This document shows positions 25,644-34,163 of a stretch of 64,000 nt of DNA, piece after piece; the first letter of the stretch is position 1; the number at the start of each line of letters is the position of its first letter. The DNA comes from Rothia endophytica. Lineage in GTDB: Bacteria > Actinomycetota > Actinomycetes > Actinomycetales > Micrococcaceae. The stretch is from positions 248,001 through 312,000 of the forward strand of contig NZ_CAKMSJ010000003.1 of assembly GCF_928381505.1 (NCBI RefSeq). Reading direction: 5' to 3'. Under the pieces are notes generated by a model. It saw only the letters and a program-made list of their open reading frames with translations. It was not told the DNA's origin and ran no database searches. The translations under genes and the position numbers were made by a program.

Positions 25644-25973
25644 CTAGTAGATGCCGAAGCTCTTGTAGCGCCCTTCTGGCTCACCAATTTCAGCCTGCAC
25701 CTGCTCTACGTGACCGGCGGTATCACCTGATCTAAGAGCTGCAAGCAGACTCTCGCACCCCGTCCAGCTGCCCTGGGCGATAACCTCAACGGTTCCGTCA
25801 TCGAGGTTTTTTGCGTAGCCCACCAGCCCCAGAGGCTTTGCCTCACCGGCAACCCACCAGCGGAAACCAACTCCCTGCACCCGCCCCGAGACGATAGCAG
25901 CTAACTGCGCCTTGGCAGGCTCCGCTGCCTGCTTGGTGCCCTTGTCATCGGAGAGAAAATCGAAGAAACCCAC
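25644..25973 (-). CDS. Acylphosphatase with N-terminal extension
   Basis: A 109-residue protein. The acylphosphatase core (about residues 24-109) has the signature GRVQGVGFRWW with the catalytic Arg and GYAKNLDDGTVEV with the catalytic Asn. The usual length is about 90 residues; the first 23 residues (FFDFLSDDKGTKQAAEP) are an extra polar leader. It hydrolyses acyl phosphates. It sits 8 bp after the nitrilase-like gene and is probably cotranscribed with it. Confidence 0.9.
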   Translation of the reverse strand: MGFFDFLSDDKGTKQAAEPAKAQLAAIVSGRVQGVGFRWWVAGEAKPLGLVGYAKNLDDGTVEVIAQGSWTGCESLLAALRSGDTAGHVEQVQAEIGEPEGRYKSFGIY

Positions 25974-25981
25974 AGTGCCTC

Positions 25982-26797
25982 CTAGTAACCTAACTTCGCG
26001 TTGTCTAAAATCGGTAGCGCTTTCTTAGCCTGGGTGACCTCGCCCAAATCTAGCTCTGCAATCAGCACCTCGGGCGCTTCGCCCGCTTGAACCAGGGTTC
26101 TGCCGAAGGGGCTGACCACCCGGGAGTAGCCCACACCGAGCGGCTGGGTAATATCAACGCGCGGGTCGCTCACAGCCGGGGAGGCCTGGTCCGCAGCAAG
26201 AATGAACATGTTGGAATCAAGGGCGCGGGCGCTGGTCAGAATTTGCCACTGCTCAGCCTTACCTTCACCGCCAGCCCAGGACGCCGCTACGATAGCAGCC
26301 TGCGCACCGGCACGTGAGTAATCAGCAAAAAGCTTGGGGAATCGTACGTCATAGCAGGTGGCCAGACCTACTTTCACGCCGTCCACGGTAATGAGCTTCA
26401 GCTCCTTACCGGCTTTGACCCCGTCTGATTCTTTCACGCCGAAAGCGTCGTAGAGGTGCACCTTGGTGTAGACCGTCTCCACACCATTCTGGTCGAAGGC
26501 ATAGAGATTGTTATGCACCCGCAGGTTCCACTCGTCCGCCAGTTGCACGGGGGCAAAACCTCCGGCGACCACGGTGACACGGTGCTCCCGCGCCAGATTG
26601 CCCAGGGTCTGGCGGAAGCTAAGCTCGTGCTGGGCGGCATCATCGTAGAGAGAGCCGCCAAAACTGACCATGCTTGCCTCGGGGAAAACTACCAGGCGCG
26701 CCCCTTGACTCACCGCTGCCTCGGTGTACTCGCGCAGTAGCTTCAAGTTAGCGGGGACGTCTTTAGTGGACTGAATCTGGCAGAGGGCAATCTTCAT
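25982..26797 (-). CDS. Nitrilase-superfamily carbon-nitrogen hydrolase
   Basis: A 271-residue hydrolase with the Glu-Lys-Cys triad: E40 in VVFPEAS, K112 in YTKVHLYD and C148 in GLATCYDVRFP. The sequence GVKESDGVKAG is typical of the NIT/omega-amidase-like or deaminated-glutathione amidase branch. The exact amide substrate cannot be read from the sequence. Confidence 0.9.
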   Translation of the reverse strand: MKIALCQIQSTKDVPANLKLLREYTEAAVSQGARLVVFPEASMVSFGGSLYDDAAQHELSFRQTLGNLAREHRVTVVAGGFAPVQLADEWNLRVHNNLYAFDQNGVETVYTKVHLYDAFGVKESDGVKAGKELKLITVDGVKVGLATCYDVRFPKLFADYSRAGAQAAIVAASWAGGEGKAEQWQILTSARALDSNMFILAADQASPAVSDPRVDITQPLGVGYSRVVSPFGRTLVQAGEAPEVLIAELDLGEVTQAKKALPILDNAKLGY

Positions 26798-26869
26798 AGT
26801 CCCACTTTAGGCAAGAAAGGTGCTTATTCAAAGGGTTTATCGGCTGATACAACAGGGCAGGGAACGGTG

Positions 26870-27589
26870 CTAAAGATTTGCTGCTTTCTTAAAAGCGGCA
26901 ACCATATCGCTAGCTGAGGTGGATGAATCAACGCTCTCCACTACCTTGCCGTTAACAACGAACTGCGGGGTTCCGGTGACGCCGTTTGCCTTACCCTCTT
27001 CGTACTCGCGCTGAATTAGTTCGAACTGATCGTCCCTCGTGAGATCGGTTGCAAACTGCTCTGCGTTCAAACCCAGATTTTCTGCATAGCCGGTGAATGT
27101 TTCAATCAGGCTCTCGGATGTGGTGAGCTCTTTCCAGTCTTTCTGGTGTTTGAAAATATGATCAGCCATCTGCTGATGAGCACCCTGAAGTTCCGCCGCC
27201 TGAACTGCCTGTGCAGCCGGAATAGCGTTACCGTGCATCGGCAGTGGGAAGTGCTTAACCGTCACGTTCATGGTGCCTTCAAGCTCCCCTGCCACCTGCG
27301 CGTAGGTGGGGTCAGCTTTGGCGCAGTAGGGGCACTCTAGGTCAGTAAAGAGTATGACGGTGGGGGCACCTTCGGTGACCTCGTTGAGATGGTAGCCGTC
27401 CTGGGTGCGCGCCCCGGTTTCGGTAGCACTGAGAAACTCTTGCTGACCTGAGGGCGCCGTGGCACCGGATGCCGCACTGCTGGGTGCCGCCGGTGAATGA
27501 GCGTTTTCACTAGATCCACCGCAAGCAGTCAGCGCCAGTAGCGCAATAAAAGACAGAGTAAGAGTGCGGGTACGGGCGGAGGGTTTCAC
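26870..27589 (-). CDS. DsbA-like thioredoxin-fold lipoprotein
   Basis: A 239-residue exported thiol oxidoreductase. The signal peptide ends in lipobox LALTAC (C23), followed by a Ser/Ala/Pro-rich linker to about residue 55. The DsbA_4-type domain carries the CPYC active site (86-89, in FTDLECPYC) and the cis-Pro loop GVTGTPQFVVNG. GTG at 27589 with AAGGAG is the likely start. It probably introduces disulfides in surface proteins. Such an enzyme could matter for the two-cysteine peptide at 1737, although that link is only a guess. Confidence 0.9.
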   Translation of the reverse strand: MKPSARTRTLTLSFIALLALTACGGSSENAHSPAAPSSAASGATAPSGQQEFLSATETGARTQDGYHLNEVTEGAPTVILFTDLECPYCAKADPTYAQVAGELEGTMNVTVKHFPLPMHGNAIPAAQAVQAAELQGAHQQMADHIFKHQKDWKELTTSESLIETFTGYAENLGLNAEQFATDLTRDDQFELIQREYEEGKANGVTGTPQFVVNGKVVESVDSSTSASDMVAAFKKAANL

Positions 27590-27836
27590 AGGGGACTCCT
27601 TAAAAATGAGTAACACTTGACCACCACCTTACCCCCACCAGAATGGGGCCAGTGGCGACAAACTGTCAGCACCCAGCACAGCAGCGAGCGCACATGAGAT
27701 GTCACACAAACGCACGACCTGCACCCCTTAAAACTCACCTAAAGGAATAGACTCGAAGGTAAGGCAAAGAGCCCCCTTCGCGCCCGCACTGAGCCTGACG
27801 CGAGGGCCCAACCCGCCACAAGGAATATAGATACTG

Positions 27837-29948
27837 ATGACCAACGGCATGTACATTTCAGCGATGACCCAGGGCTCAGGCAAGTCCCTCATCGCACTTG
27901 GCCTCTTCGATTCTCTGGTCAAAGAAACTGACCGCGTGGGCTTTTTCCGCCCCGTTTTCGCCGGTGAAATCGAATCGCAAGACCCGCTGATTCGCCTGCT
28001 GCGTACCAAGTACGAACTGACAGAAGATCAGGCACGCGGCGGCGTCTCCCTGGACCGCTGCCGTGAACTACTGGCAGAGGGCAACCACGAAGAAATGTCT
28101 TCCATTGCCGTGTCGGTATATTCCCAGATGGCAGCGCACTGTGACGTTATCATCGTGGACGGCACCGACCTGCTCTCCCACAACGCAGCCACCGTTGAGT
28201 TTGACCTCAATGCCCAATTCTCCCGCGACCTCGGCCTACCCGTCATCGCCGTGGTTGGCGCCCAGGAGGCATCCGTCTCTGACGCGGTAAATGCGATTGA
28301 CGTCGCCCGCACCGAGCTGCATAACGCCAAGGTTGATGTGCTGGCCATGATGGTCAACCGCTGCCGCCCCGAACTGCGTGACGAAATCGCCAAGAACGTC
28401 AAGCGCGGCCCCTCCAACCGTCCCGTCTACGTTCTACCCGAGTTGCCCGAAATGGCACTGCCCACCGTGGCAGAGGTTGTGCACAATCTGGGTCTGAACA
28501 GTGAAGGCATGAGCGCTGACTTCCTGGACCGCGACATCCACGACATCAAAATCGCGGCTATGACCGTCTCAAACTTCCTCTCCCAGTTCACCGACGGCGA
28601 CTTCGTGATCGTGCCCGGTGACCGCTCAGACATCATGGTTGCAACCCTGGCATCTGCCCTGGCACCCAGCTTCCCTGCGCCATCAGGCATGCTGCTCACC
28701 GGCGGCCTGACCAACGAACTGGGCAGCGACACCGCCATCGGCCAGCTGGTTGAAAAGGCACCCTTCCCCGTCTTCTCCACCCAGCTAGACACCTTCAAGG
28801 CAGGCCGCGCGGTCTCCCAGGTGCGCGGCCAGCTAGCCCTCGCCCAGCCCCGTAAAATCGCGGCAGCCCTGGGTGAATGGTTCCGCAACGTGGACGAAAA
28901 GGAACTCTTCGAGCGCCTAGAACTCGAACGCCCCGCCACCATGACCCCCCTGCGCTTCTTGCACAACCTCATTGAAAAGGCACGCAGCGACCGCCGCTCC
29001 ATCGTGTTGCCTGAAGGCTATGACCCCCGCATCCTACGCGCCGCGTCCATCATTGCGCGCCGCGACTTCTGCGACCTGGTCATCATCGGCAACCCCCAGA
29101 AAATCGCGGAAATCTGCCAGCGCGAATCCATCGACCTACCCATCGCAGGTGACGGTAAGCGTGGCGTCACCATCATCGACATCGATGACAACGAATACTT
29201 CGATGACTTCGCCGCCACCTACGCTGAACTGCGCGCTCACAAGGGCATGACGCTTGAAGGCGCCCGCAACCGCATGATGGACCCCTCCTACTTCGGCACC
29301 ATGATGGTGCACAAGGGTATCGTGCACGGGATGGTCTCCGGTGCAGCAAACACCACCGCCAACACCATCCGCCCCTCCCTGGAGTTCGTCAAGACCCGCC
29401 CCGGCGTCAAAATCGTTTCCTCGGTCTTCCTCATGCTCATGGAAGACCGCGTGCTGGTCTTCGGTGACTGCGCAGTCAACCCCAATCCCAATGCCGAGCA
29501 GCTGGCAGACATCGCCACCGCCTCCGCTGAAACTGCCCGCCAGTTCGGTGTAGACCCCAAGGTCGCCATGCTCTCCTACTCCACCGGCACCTCCGGCTCC
29601 GGCGCGGACGTCGAGGTAGTAGTCGAAGCAACCGAGAAGCTGCGTGAGTCCAACCCCGACTTCGCCTTCGAAGGCCCCATCCAGTTCGACGCGGCATCCA
29701 ACATATCCATCGCTTCCTCCAAGCTGCCCGACTCAGAGGTCGCAGGTAAAGCAACCGTCTTCATCTTCCCCGACCTCAACACCGGCAACAACACCTACAA
29801 GGCTGTCCAGCAGACCTCCGGCGCCGTCGCTGTTGGCCCCGTCCTGCAGGGCCTGCGCAAGCCGGTGAACGACCTGTCCCGCGGTTGCACCGTTGATGAC
29901 ATCATCAACACCGTTGCTATCACCGCGATCCAGGCACAGACCATGTAA
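27837..29948 (+). CDS. pta: Phosphate acetyltransferase
   Basis: A 703-residue three-domain Pta. An N-terminal BioD-like P-loop domain (GSGKS at 13-17) is followed by a DRTGG-type regulatory domain (about 210-330) and the catalytic PTA domain (about 375-700; VLPEGYDPRILRAASII, MVSGAANTTANTIRPSLE, SYSTGTSGSGADVE). It interconverts acetyl-CoA and acetyl phosphate. Acetate kinase follows after 257 bp containing a large inverted repeat, so the two genes may be expressed at different levels. Confidence 0.96.
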   Translation: MTNGMYISAMTQGSGKSLIALGLFDSLVKETDRVGFFRPVFAGEIESQDPLIRLLRTKYELTEDQARGGVSLDRCRELLAEGNHEEMSSIAVSVYSQMAAHCDVIIVDGTDLLSHNAATVEFDLNAQFSRDLGLPVIAVVGAQEASVSDAVNAIDVARTELHNAKVDVLAMMVNRCRPELRDEIAKNVKRGPSNRPVYVLPELPEMALPTVAEVVHNLGLNSEGMSADFLDRDIHDIKIAAMTVSNFLSQFTDGDFVIVPGDRSDIMVATLASALAPSFPAPSGMLLTGGLTNELGSDTAIGQLVEKAPFPVFSTQLDTFKAGRAVSQVRGQLALAQPRKIAAALGEWFRNVDEKELFERLELERPATMTPLRFLHNLIEKARSDRRSIVLPEGYDPRILRAASIIARRDFCDLVIIGNPQKIAEICQRESIDLPIAGDGKRGVTIIDIDDNEYFDDFAATYAELRAHKGMTLEGARNRMMDPSYFGTMMVHKGIVHGMVSGAANTTANTIRPSLEFVKTRPGVKIVSSVFLMLMEDRVLVFGDCAVNPNPNAEQLADIATASAETARQFGVDPKVAMLSYSTGTSGSGADVEVVVEATEKLRESNPDFAFEGPIQFDAASNISIASSKLPDSEVAGKATVFIFPDLNTGNNTYKAVQQTSGAVAVGPVLQGLRKPVNDLSRGCTVDDIINTVAITAIQAQTM

Positions 29949-30029
29949 TTCAGGCTCCGCACGGACGCCGGCTAGTTAGGTTAGACGCGGTGGACGCCCC
30001 TCTGCCGCATCAATCTCCGGCTTGGTTTG

Positions 30030-30138
30030 GGCAGTAAGCGTGCGCCTTTGCCAGCTGACACTCTCACGGGTTCTCTAGCGCTCACGCGTGATTCACGCCA
30101 GCCCCGAGCCAGCTGGCTCCAAGCGCACGCTTACTGCC
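30030..30138. repeat. Large inverted repeat between pta and ackA
   Basis: A perfect 16-bp arm pair (GGCAGTAAGCGTGCGC, 30030-30045, and its complement 30123-30138) encloses a second perfect 8-bp pair (GCCAGCTG 30050-30057 / CAGCTGGC 30110-30117). The RNA would form a long stem with a roughly 50-nt apical region. No T-tract follows, so it may be an attenuator or processing site rather than a simple terminator. Confidence 0.8.
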
Positions 30139-30205
30139 ACCTAGCGAAAGCGCGCCCGGACGTCTGCCACCCACAAACTTTTTATCTATTAGAAGGAAAC
30201 ACTTT

Positions 30206-31345
30206 ATGCTCGTTCTTGTTATCAACTGCGGTTCATCCTCAGTCAAGTACCAGGTGCGCGACACCGCCGCTACCGGTGAAGACGCCCAGGTCATTGCTAA
30301 GGGCCTGATCGAAAACATTGGTGGGGCTGAGATCCCCACTCACACCGAGGCTCTGCACATCATGGCTGAAGCGTTGGTTGAGCCCCTGCACGGCAAGACC
30401 ATTGGCGCTATCGGCCACCGCGTGGTCCACGGCGGCGAGATTTTCTCTGAACCCGTCATCATTACCGAGGACGTCATCACCAAGATTGATGACCTCTCAC
30501 CGCTGGCTCCCCTGCACAATCCCGCCCACGTGCTGGGTATCCGTGCAGCGCAGGAAACCTACCCCGGCGTCCCCATGGTCGCTGTCTTTGACACCGCCTT
30601 CCACGGCACCATGCCCGCACATGCTTACCGCTACGCTGTTCCCGAGGACTTCTACGAGCAGTACGGCGTGCGCCGCTACGGCTTCCACGGCACCAGCCAC
30701 GACTACGTCACCGGCATTGCCGCTGACTTTCTGGGCGTAGAGCGCAGCGAGTTCAACGGCGTCATCGCCCACCTGGGTAACGGTGCCTCAATCACCGCTA
30801 TCGAAAAGGGCGCCTGCATCGACACCTCCATGGGCTACACCCCCCTGGCTGGTCTGATTATGGGCACCCGCTCCGGCGATATTGACCCCTCAGCTCTGAC
30901 TTCTGTGATGATTCAGAACCCTGAAATCACCGCTGAGAAGATGGACACCATTCTTAACAAGCAGTCCGGTCTGCTGGCTATCGCCGGTAACAACGATATG
31001 CGCGAGGTCGTTGAGGCAATGGAGGGCGGCGACGAGCGTGCCAAGCTGGCACTGGACATGACCTCCTACCGCCTGGCTAAGTACATCGGTGGCTACCATG
31101 TGGCTGTTGGTGGCATGCAGGCGCTGGTCTTCACCGCAGGTATCGGCGAGAACTCCCACCAGTTCCGCGAGCTGGCTATCTCCCGCCTGGGTGCCCTGGG
31201 CATCAAGCTGGACGCCGAAGCCAACAAGGTACGTGGCGATGAGCCCCGCATCATCTCCACCGAGGACTCAGCTATCCCCGTACTGGTCGTTCCCACCAAC
31301 GAGGAAAAGGCTATTGCTGAAGCTACCGAGGCCCTGACCAAGTAG
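30206..31345 (+). CDS. ackA: Acetate kinase
   Basis: A 379-residue ASKHA-fold acetate kinase, forming ATP and acetate from acetyl phosphate. The signatures are LVLVINCGSSSVKYQV at the N terminus, RRYGFHGTSHDYV and HLGNGASITAIEKG in the middle, and the nucleotide loop VFTAGIGENSHQFRE near the C terminus. It starts with ATG after AGAAGGAAACACTTT and completes the Pta-AckA overflow pathway. Confidence 0.96.
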   Translation: MLVLVINCGSSSVKYQVRDTAATGEDAQVIAKGLIENIGGAEIPTHTEALHIMAEALVEPLHGKTIGAIGHRVVHGGEIFSEPVIITEDVITKIDDLSPLAPLHNPAHVLGIRAAQETYPGVPMVAVFDTAFHGTMPAHAYRYAVPEDFYEQYGVRRYGFHGTSHDYVTGIAADFLGVERSEFNGVIAHLGNGASITAIEKGACIDTSMGYTPLAGLIMGTRSGDIDPSALTSVMIQNPEITAEKMDTILNKQSGLLAIAGNNDMREVVEAMEGGDERAKLALDMTSYRLAKYIGGYHVAVGGMQALVFTAGIGENSHQFRELAISRLGALGIKLDAEANKVRGDEPRIISTEDSAIPVLVVPTNEEKAIAEATEALTK

Positions 31346-31362
31346 CCCGGCTTCAGCCCTTG

Positions 31363-31402
31363 AAAACCGCTACGTACCCTATGGGTGTGTAGCGGTTTTT
31401 TT
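31363..31402 (+). terminator. Terminator of ackA
   Basis: AAAACCGCTAC (31363-31373) pairs with GTAGCGGTTTT (31389-31399), and the T-run continues to 31402. A classical rho-independent terminator. Confidence 0.92.
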
Positions 31403-31499
31403 ATGCCCGGGGCACGGAGGTTCTGCTGTGTAGCTGTTACCGGTCAGAAGCCGTTACTAGGATGTCTAGCAACTATTTCTGCAAGGAGGCGAGAGGTCA

Positions 31500-31991
31500 G
31501 TGGAAGAGTTCAAGTCTCAGTGGGCATACTTTCCCCAGTGGATTCGAATTGCCAGCGCAATGCTTATCATCCTTCTAGCTATCCTTTTAATATATGCGGA
31601 TATTGAGGGGTACGAGTGGCTTGCCTTATTGATAATCGCTGTACTTATCCTGCTTTTTACCCCGCTGATCATAGCGGCAAGGAGCAGGGTGGAAATAGAC
31701 AGTGAATACATCCATATCAGGTATTGGCCACTCATAACTTTGAAAGTTCGGATTGAAGACATCGAAGAAGTACAGTTTCAAGACAACATTGCATCGCCGA
31801 TTTCACGGTATGGCGGAATAGGGCTATCTATAGCAGCAGAACGCTCATCAATCGGCATCTCAGATGGGCACCCTATCTTCATAAATACCGGCGACAAAAT
31901 ATATGAAACCCTCATACCGGATGCAAACGATGTTGAAAATCTAAAACTCTACCTACAAAGGGTGGGAGTTGAGGTTCAAACTCTAAAATAA
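31500..31991 (+). CDS. Two-TM protein with PH-like C-terminal domain
   Basis: A 163-residue protein. Two hydrophobic helices (about residues 17-60) are followed by a beta-rich region (VEIDSEYIHIRYWPLITLKVRIEDIEEVQ), the pattern of bacterial PH-like domains near the membrane. The start is GTG 31500 with AAGGAGG somewhat distant. The gene is clearly richer in A+T than its neighbours, with codons such as ATA, which hints at foreign origin. The function is unknown. Confidence 0.65.
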   Translation: MEEFKSQWAYFPQWIRIASAMLIILLAILLIYADIEGYEWLALLIIAVLILLFTPLIIAARSRVEIDSEYIHIRYWPLITLKVRIEDIEEVQFQDNIASPISRYGGIGLSIAAERSSIGISDGHPIFINTGDKIYETLIPDANDVENLKLYLQRVGVEVQTLK

Positions 31992-32081
31992 TGGCTGCTG
32001 GTCTCCTCATAGAGTTCTGTTCAAAAGACGTAGCGTTGCAGCCGGTCGTCTCGGGGCAGAATGTTTTAAGCGGTGGCGCGT

Positions 32082-32141
32082 GCATGGGTATTCCCTCACG
32101 AGCAGGGGGTAATCCCCCTGCTCGTGAGGGAATACCCATGC
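32082..32141. repeat. 60-bp perfect palindromic repeat, copy 1
   Basis: Two perfect 28-bp arms (start GCATGGGTATTCCC, end AGCAGGGGG) flank the 4-nt loop TAAT. It lies in the 272-bp non-coding gap 31992-32263. A diverged copy of identical length, with the same outer and inner arm sequences and the inverted loop ATTA, occurs at 38695-38754. No T-tract follows. Confidence 0.85.
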
Positions 32142-32263
32142 TGGTCTAAACCCCTTGTGGTGGCTAGGTGGGAGGGGTAGAGTCAAACTACCTCTTCGTT
32201 TATAGGTGCTGTCAGCAAGGACGCTGGTCAGACCGTTAAAAGCCTGGCAGGAAAGGTGACGCC

Positions 32264-32479
32264 ATGAAACTGAAAATTTTGGCTACCGTAGGCATTCTGG
32301 TGGCGCTAGCAACCAGCATCTATAGCCTGTGGGGTTTCTTTAATCCGGGAGAAACTAACAAGTACGTCACCCTTATCTTGCTTGCCCTCATGATGGGCTT
32401 CCTCATTCCCACTCAGATGCTGTCCAACCGCCAGCGTCAGCAGAAAAGCATGACCGACTCCCGCGATAGTACTGCTTAG
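32264..32479 (+). CDS. Small two-TM membrane protein
   Basis: A 71-residue protein with two hydrophobic helices (about residues 5-27 and 34-53) and a polar, Gln/Arg/Ser-rich tail (NRQRQQKSMTDSRDS). The ATG has a good ribosome site (AGGAAAGG). Its TAG overlaps the ribosome site of the following 30-codon gene, so the two are coupled. No family recognised. Confidence 0.72.
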   Translation: MKLKILATVGILVALATSIYSLWGFFNPGETNKYVTLILLALMMGFLIPTQMLSNRQRQQKSMTDSRDSTA

Positions 32480-32487
32480 GAGCACCC

Positions 32488-32580
32488 ATGTTTCAGATCA
32501 GCCCACTAGAACTGCTGGTCCTTGCCGTCTGCATTCTCCTGCTCTTCTTACTCTTTACTTCCCGCTTTAAGCGCAAATAG
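32488..32580 (+). CDS. 30-residue single-TM micropeptide, TatA-like N terminus
   Basis: ATG at 32488 follows TAGGAG, which overlaps the stop of the previous gene. The product starts MFQISPLELLVLAV, has one hydrophobic helix and ends in the basic tail TSRFKRK. The first ten residues resemble the N terminus of TatA-type proteins (ISP-x-ELL), but the TatA amphipathic helix and acidic tail are missing. It could be a free-standing membrane micropeptide or a worn-down TatA relative. Confidence 0.6.
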   Translation: MFQISPLELLVLAVCILLLFLLFTSRFKRK

Positions 32581-32705
32581 CCCAGCACGGTAGTTGCTAG
32601 CGCCCCGCCGTCCTTTCTTGTTCTGCCCGCCACCAAACCCACGCCCCTTCCCCGCTTTCTTGCTAGTGTTATACAGGAAGTACAGGTCTAACCAGCGAGA
32701 GACGC

Positions 32706-34139
32706 ATGAGCGAAACACCCTACGGCATCGAACCGACCCAGCAGCAGGCGGCTCAGCAACCCGGAACCCCATTACCCGATGACCTCTCGCGCGGCTGGCT
32801 GCCCGAAGACACGCGCCAGCGGCCCCTCTCGCCCCTGCCCGCGCCCAAGCTCTTTGGCTTCCAGTCGCTGCTGCCCTTCAAATTCCTCAACGCCATCCGC
32901 CACCCCGCTGAAGTGCCGCTGGTGGCTATGGCCTACGCCCTGACCTTCATGGTCTACATCGGCGGCGCTGTCTTCCTCGTCGTTCAGCTGACACGTTTCA
33001 TCGTGGAACCAGACTTCTTCTGGACCCCAAGCAACCTGGTAGTTCAGCTCATCGTCATTGCTCTCTACCTGCCTATTATCGCCTTCTTTGTGCGCGCCAT
33101 GAACTACGCTCAAATGCGCATCCAGGGTGTGCGCATGTCGCCCACCCAGTTCCCCGAGGGCTACCACATGGTAGTTGAAGCTGCCCACGCTGCCGGTCTG
33201 CGCCGCGTGCCGGACGCCTACGTGGTCGCCGGTAACGGCACCATCAATGCTTTTGCCTCCGGGCATGGGCACCGCCGTTTCATCGTTATCTACTCAGACC
33301 TCTTTGAAATTGGCGGAAAAGCACGCAACCCCGAAGCTCTACGCTTCATCATTGGTCACGAAGTGGGGCATGTCGCCGCTGGCCACGTCAGCTATTTCCG
33401 CCTCATCTTTACCTCCTTCTTCACCCAAGTGCCCTTCCTAGGAACGTTACTTTCCCGCACCCAGGAATACACCGCCGATAACTTCGGCTACCGTTTCTGC
33501 CCCGAAGGCGCCGAAACTACCACCAGCGTTCTTGCCGCCGGTAAGTACCTGATGAATGACGTGAACTTTCACGAGCTCGCCAACCGCGCCGTCTACGAGC
33601 GCGGATTCTTCACCTGGCTAGCCAACCTCAACACCACCCACCCACCGGTTACCTGGCGTGCCCACGCCCTGCGCGACCGCACCGAGCCCGGACGCCTGGT
33701 CTGGCGCCCCAAGAACAACCCGGTCTACCCCCTCTCTGCTGTGCCTGCTGCCGAACCGGCAGCCGCCTGGCCAGACCCGCTACAGGCCAGCGACTTCATG
33801 CTCACCTACCCCGAGCGCGAGGACAACCAGCACTGGGGTTCAGTGCAGACGGTCTACCGCGAGCCTGCCCAGTACCGCGACCGCACCGTGGGCGATATGC
33901 TCTACACCGGTTGGGTGCCCCCGCAGTTCCGCGGCTATATGCCCGGTAGCTTTGGTGACCCGGCGCGTGGTGCGGCAGCACCAGCCGGCGGCTCTACCCC
34001 GCAGGCACACCCTGAAACTCCCAGCTCGGACACACCCCAGCGTCCTACCTCAGAAGGCCCGGACGCCACCGGCGGCTCCAATGGTTCGGACGATCCCGGT
34101 AGCTCAGCAGGCGCATCTGACCCTCAGAACCCCGCTTAA
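32706..34139 (+). CDS. M48-family membrane zinc metalloprotease
   Basis: A 477-residue membrane protein. Two or more TM helices occupy about residues 70-130. The zinc site is HEVGH (H218, H222), preceded by GTINAFASGHGHRRFIVIYSDL and followed by the third-ligand helix TQEYTADNFGY. The layout resembles HtpX/Ste24-like M48 peptidases. The C-terminal 75 residues are Pro/Gly/Ser-rich and probably disordered. It is expected to act in membrane-protein quality control. A short gap to the next gene suggests cotranscription. Confidence 0.88.
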   Translation: MSETPYGIEPTQQQAAQQPGTPLPDDLSRGWLPEDTRQRPLSPLPAPKLFGFQSLLPFKFLNAIRHPAEVPLVAMAYALTFMVYIGGAVFLVVQLTRFIVEPDFFWTPSNLVVQLIVIALYLPIIAFFVRAMNYAQMRIQGVRMSPTQFPEGYHMVVEAAHAAGLRRVPDAYVVAGNGTINAFASGHGHRRFIVIYSDLFEIGGKARNPEALRFIIGHEVGHVAAGHVSYFRLIFTSFFTQVPFLGTLLSRTQEYTADNFGYRFCPEGAETTTSVLAAGKYLMNDVNFHELANRAVYERGFFTWLANLNTTHPPVTWRAHALRDRTEPGRLVWRPKNNPVYPLSAVPAAEPAAAWPDPLQASDFMLTYPEREDNQHWGSVQTVYREPAQYRDRTVGDMLYTGWVPPQFRGYMPGSFGDPARGAAAPAGGSTPQAHPETPSSDTPQRPTSEGPDATGGSNGSDDPGSSAGASDPQNPA

Positions 34140-34163
34140 ACCGGGGGCTGGTGAAACCCTAGA

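Noticed and set aside
29977..29985. TTAGGTTAG, half of an iron box, in the pta-ackA gap
   Set aside because: The second half-site does not follow, so IdeR/DtxR control is not supported.
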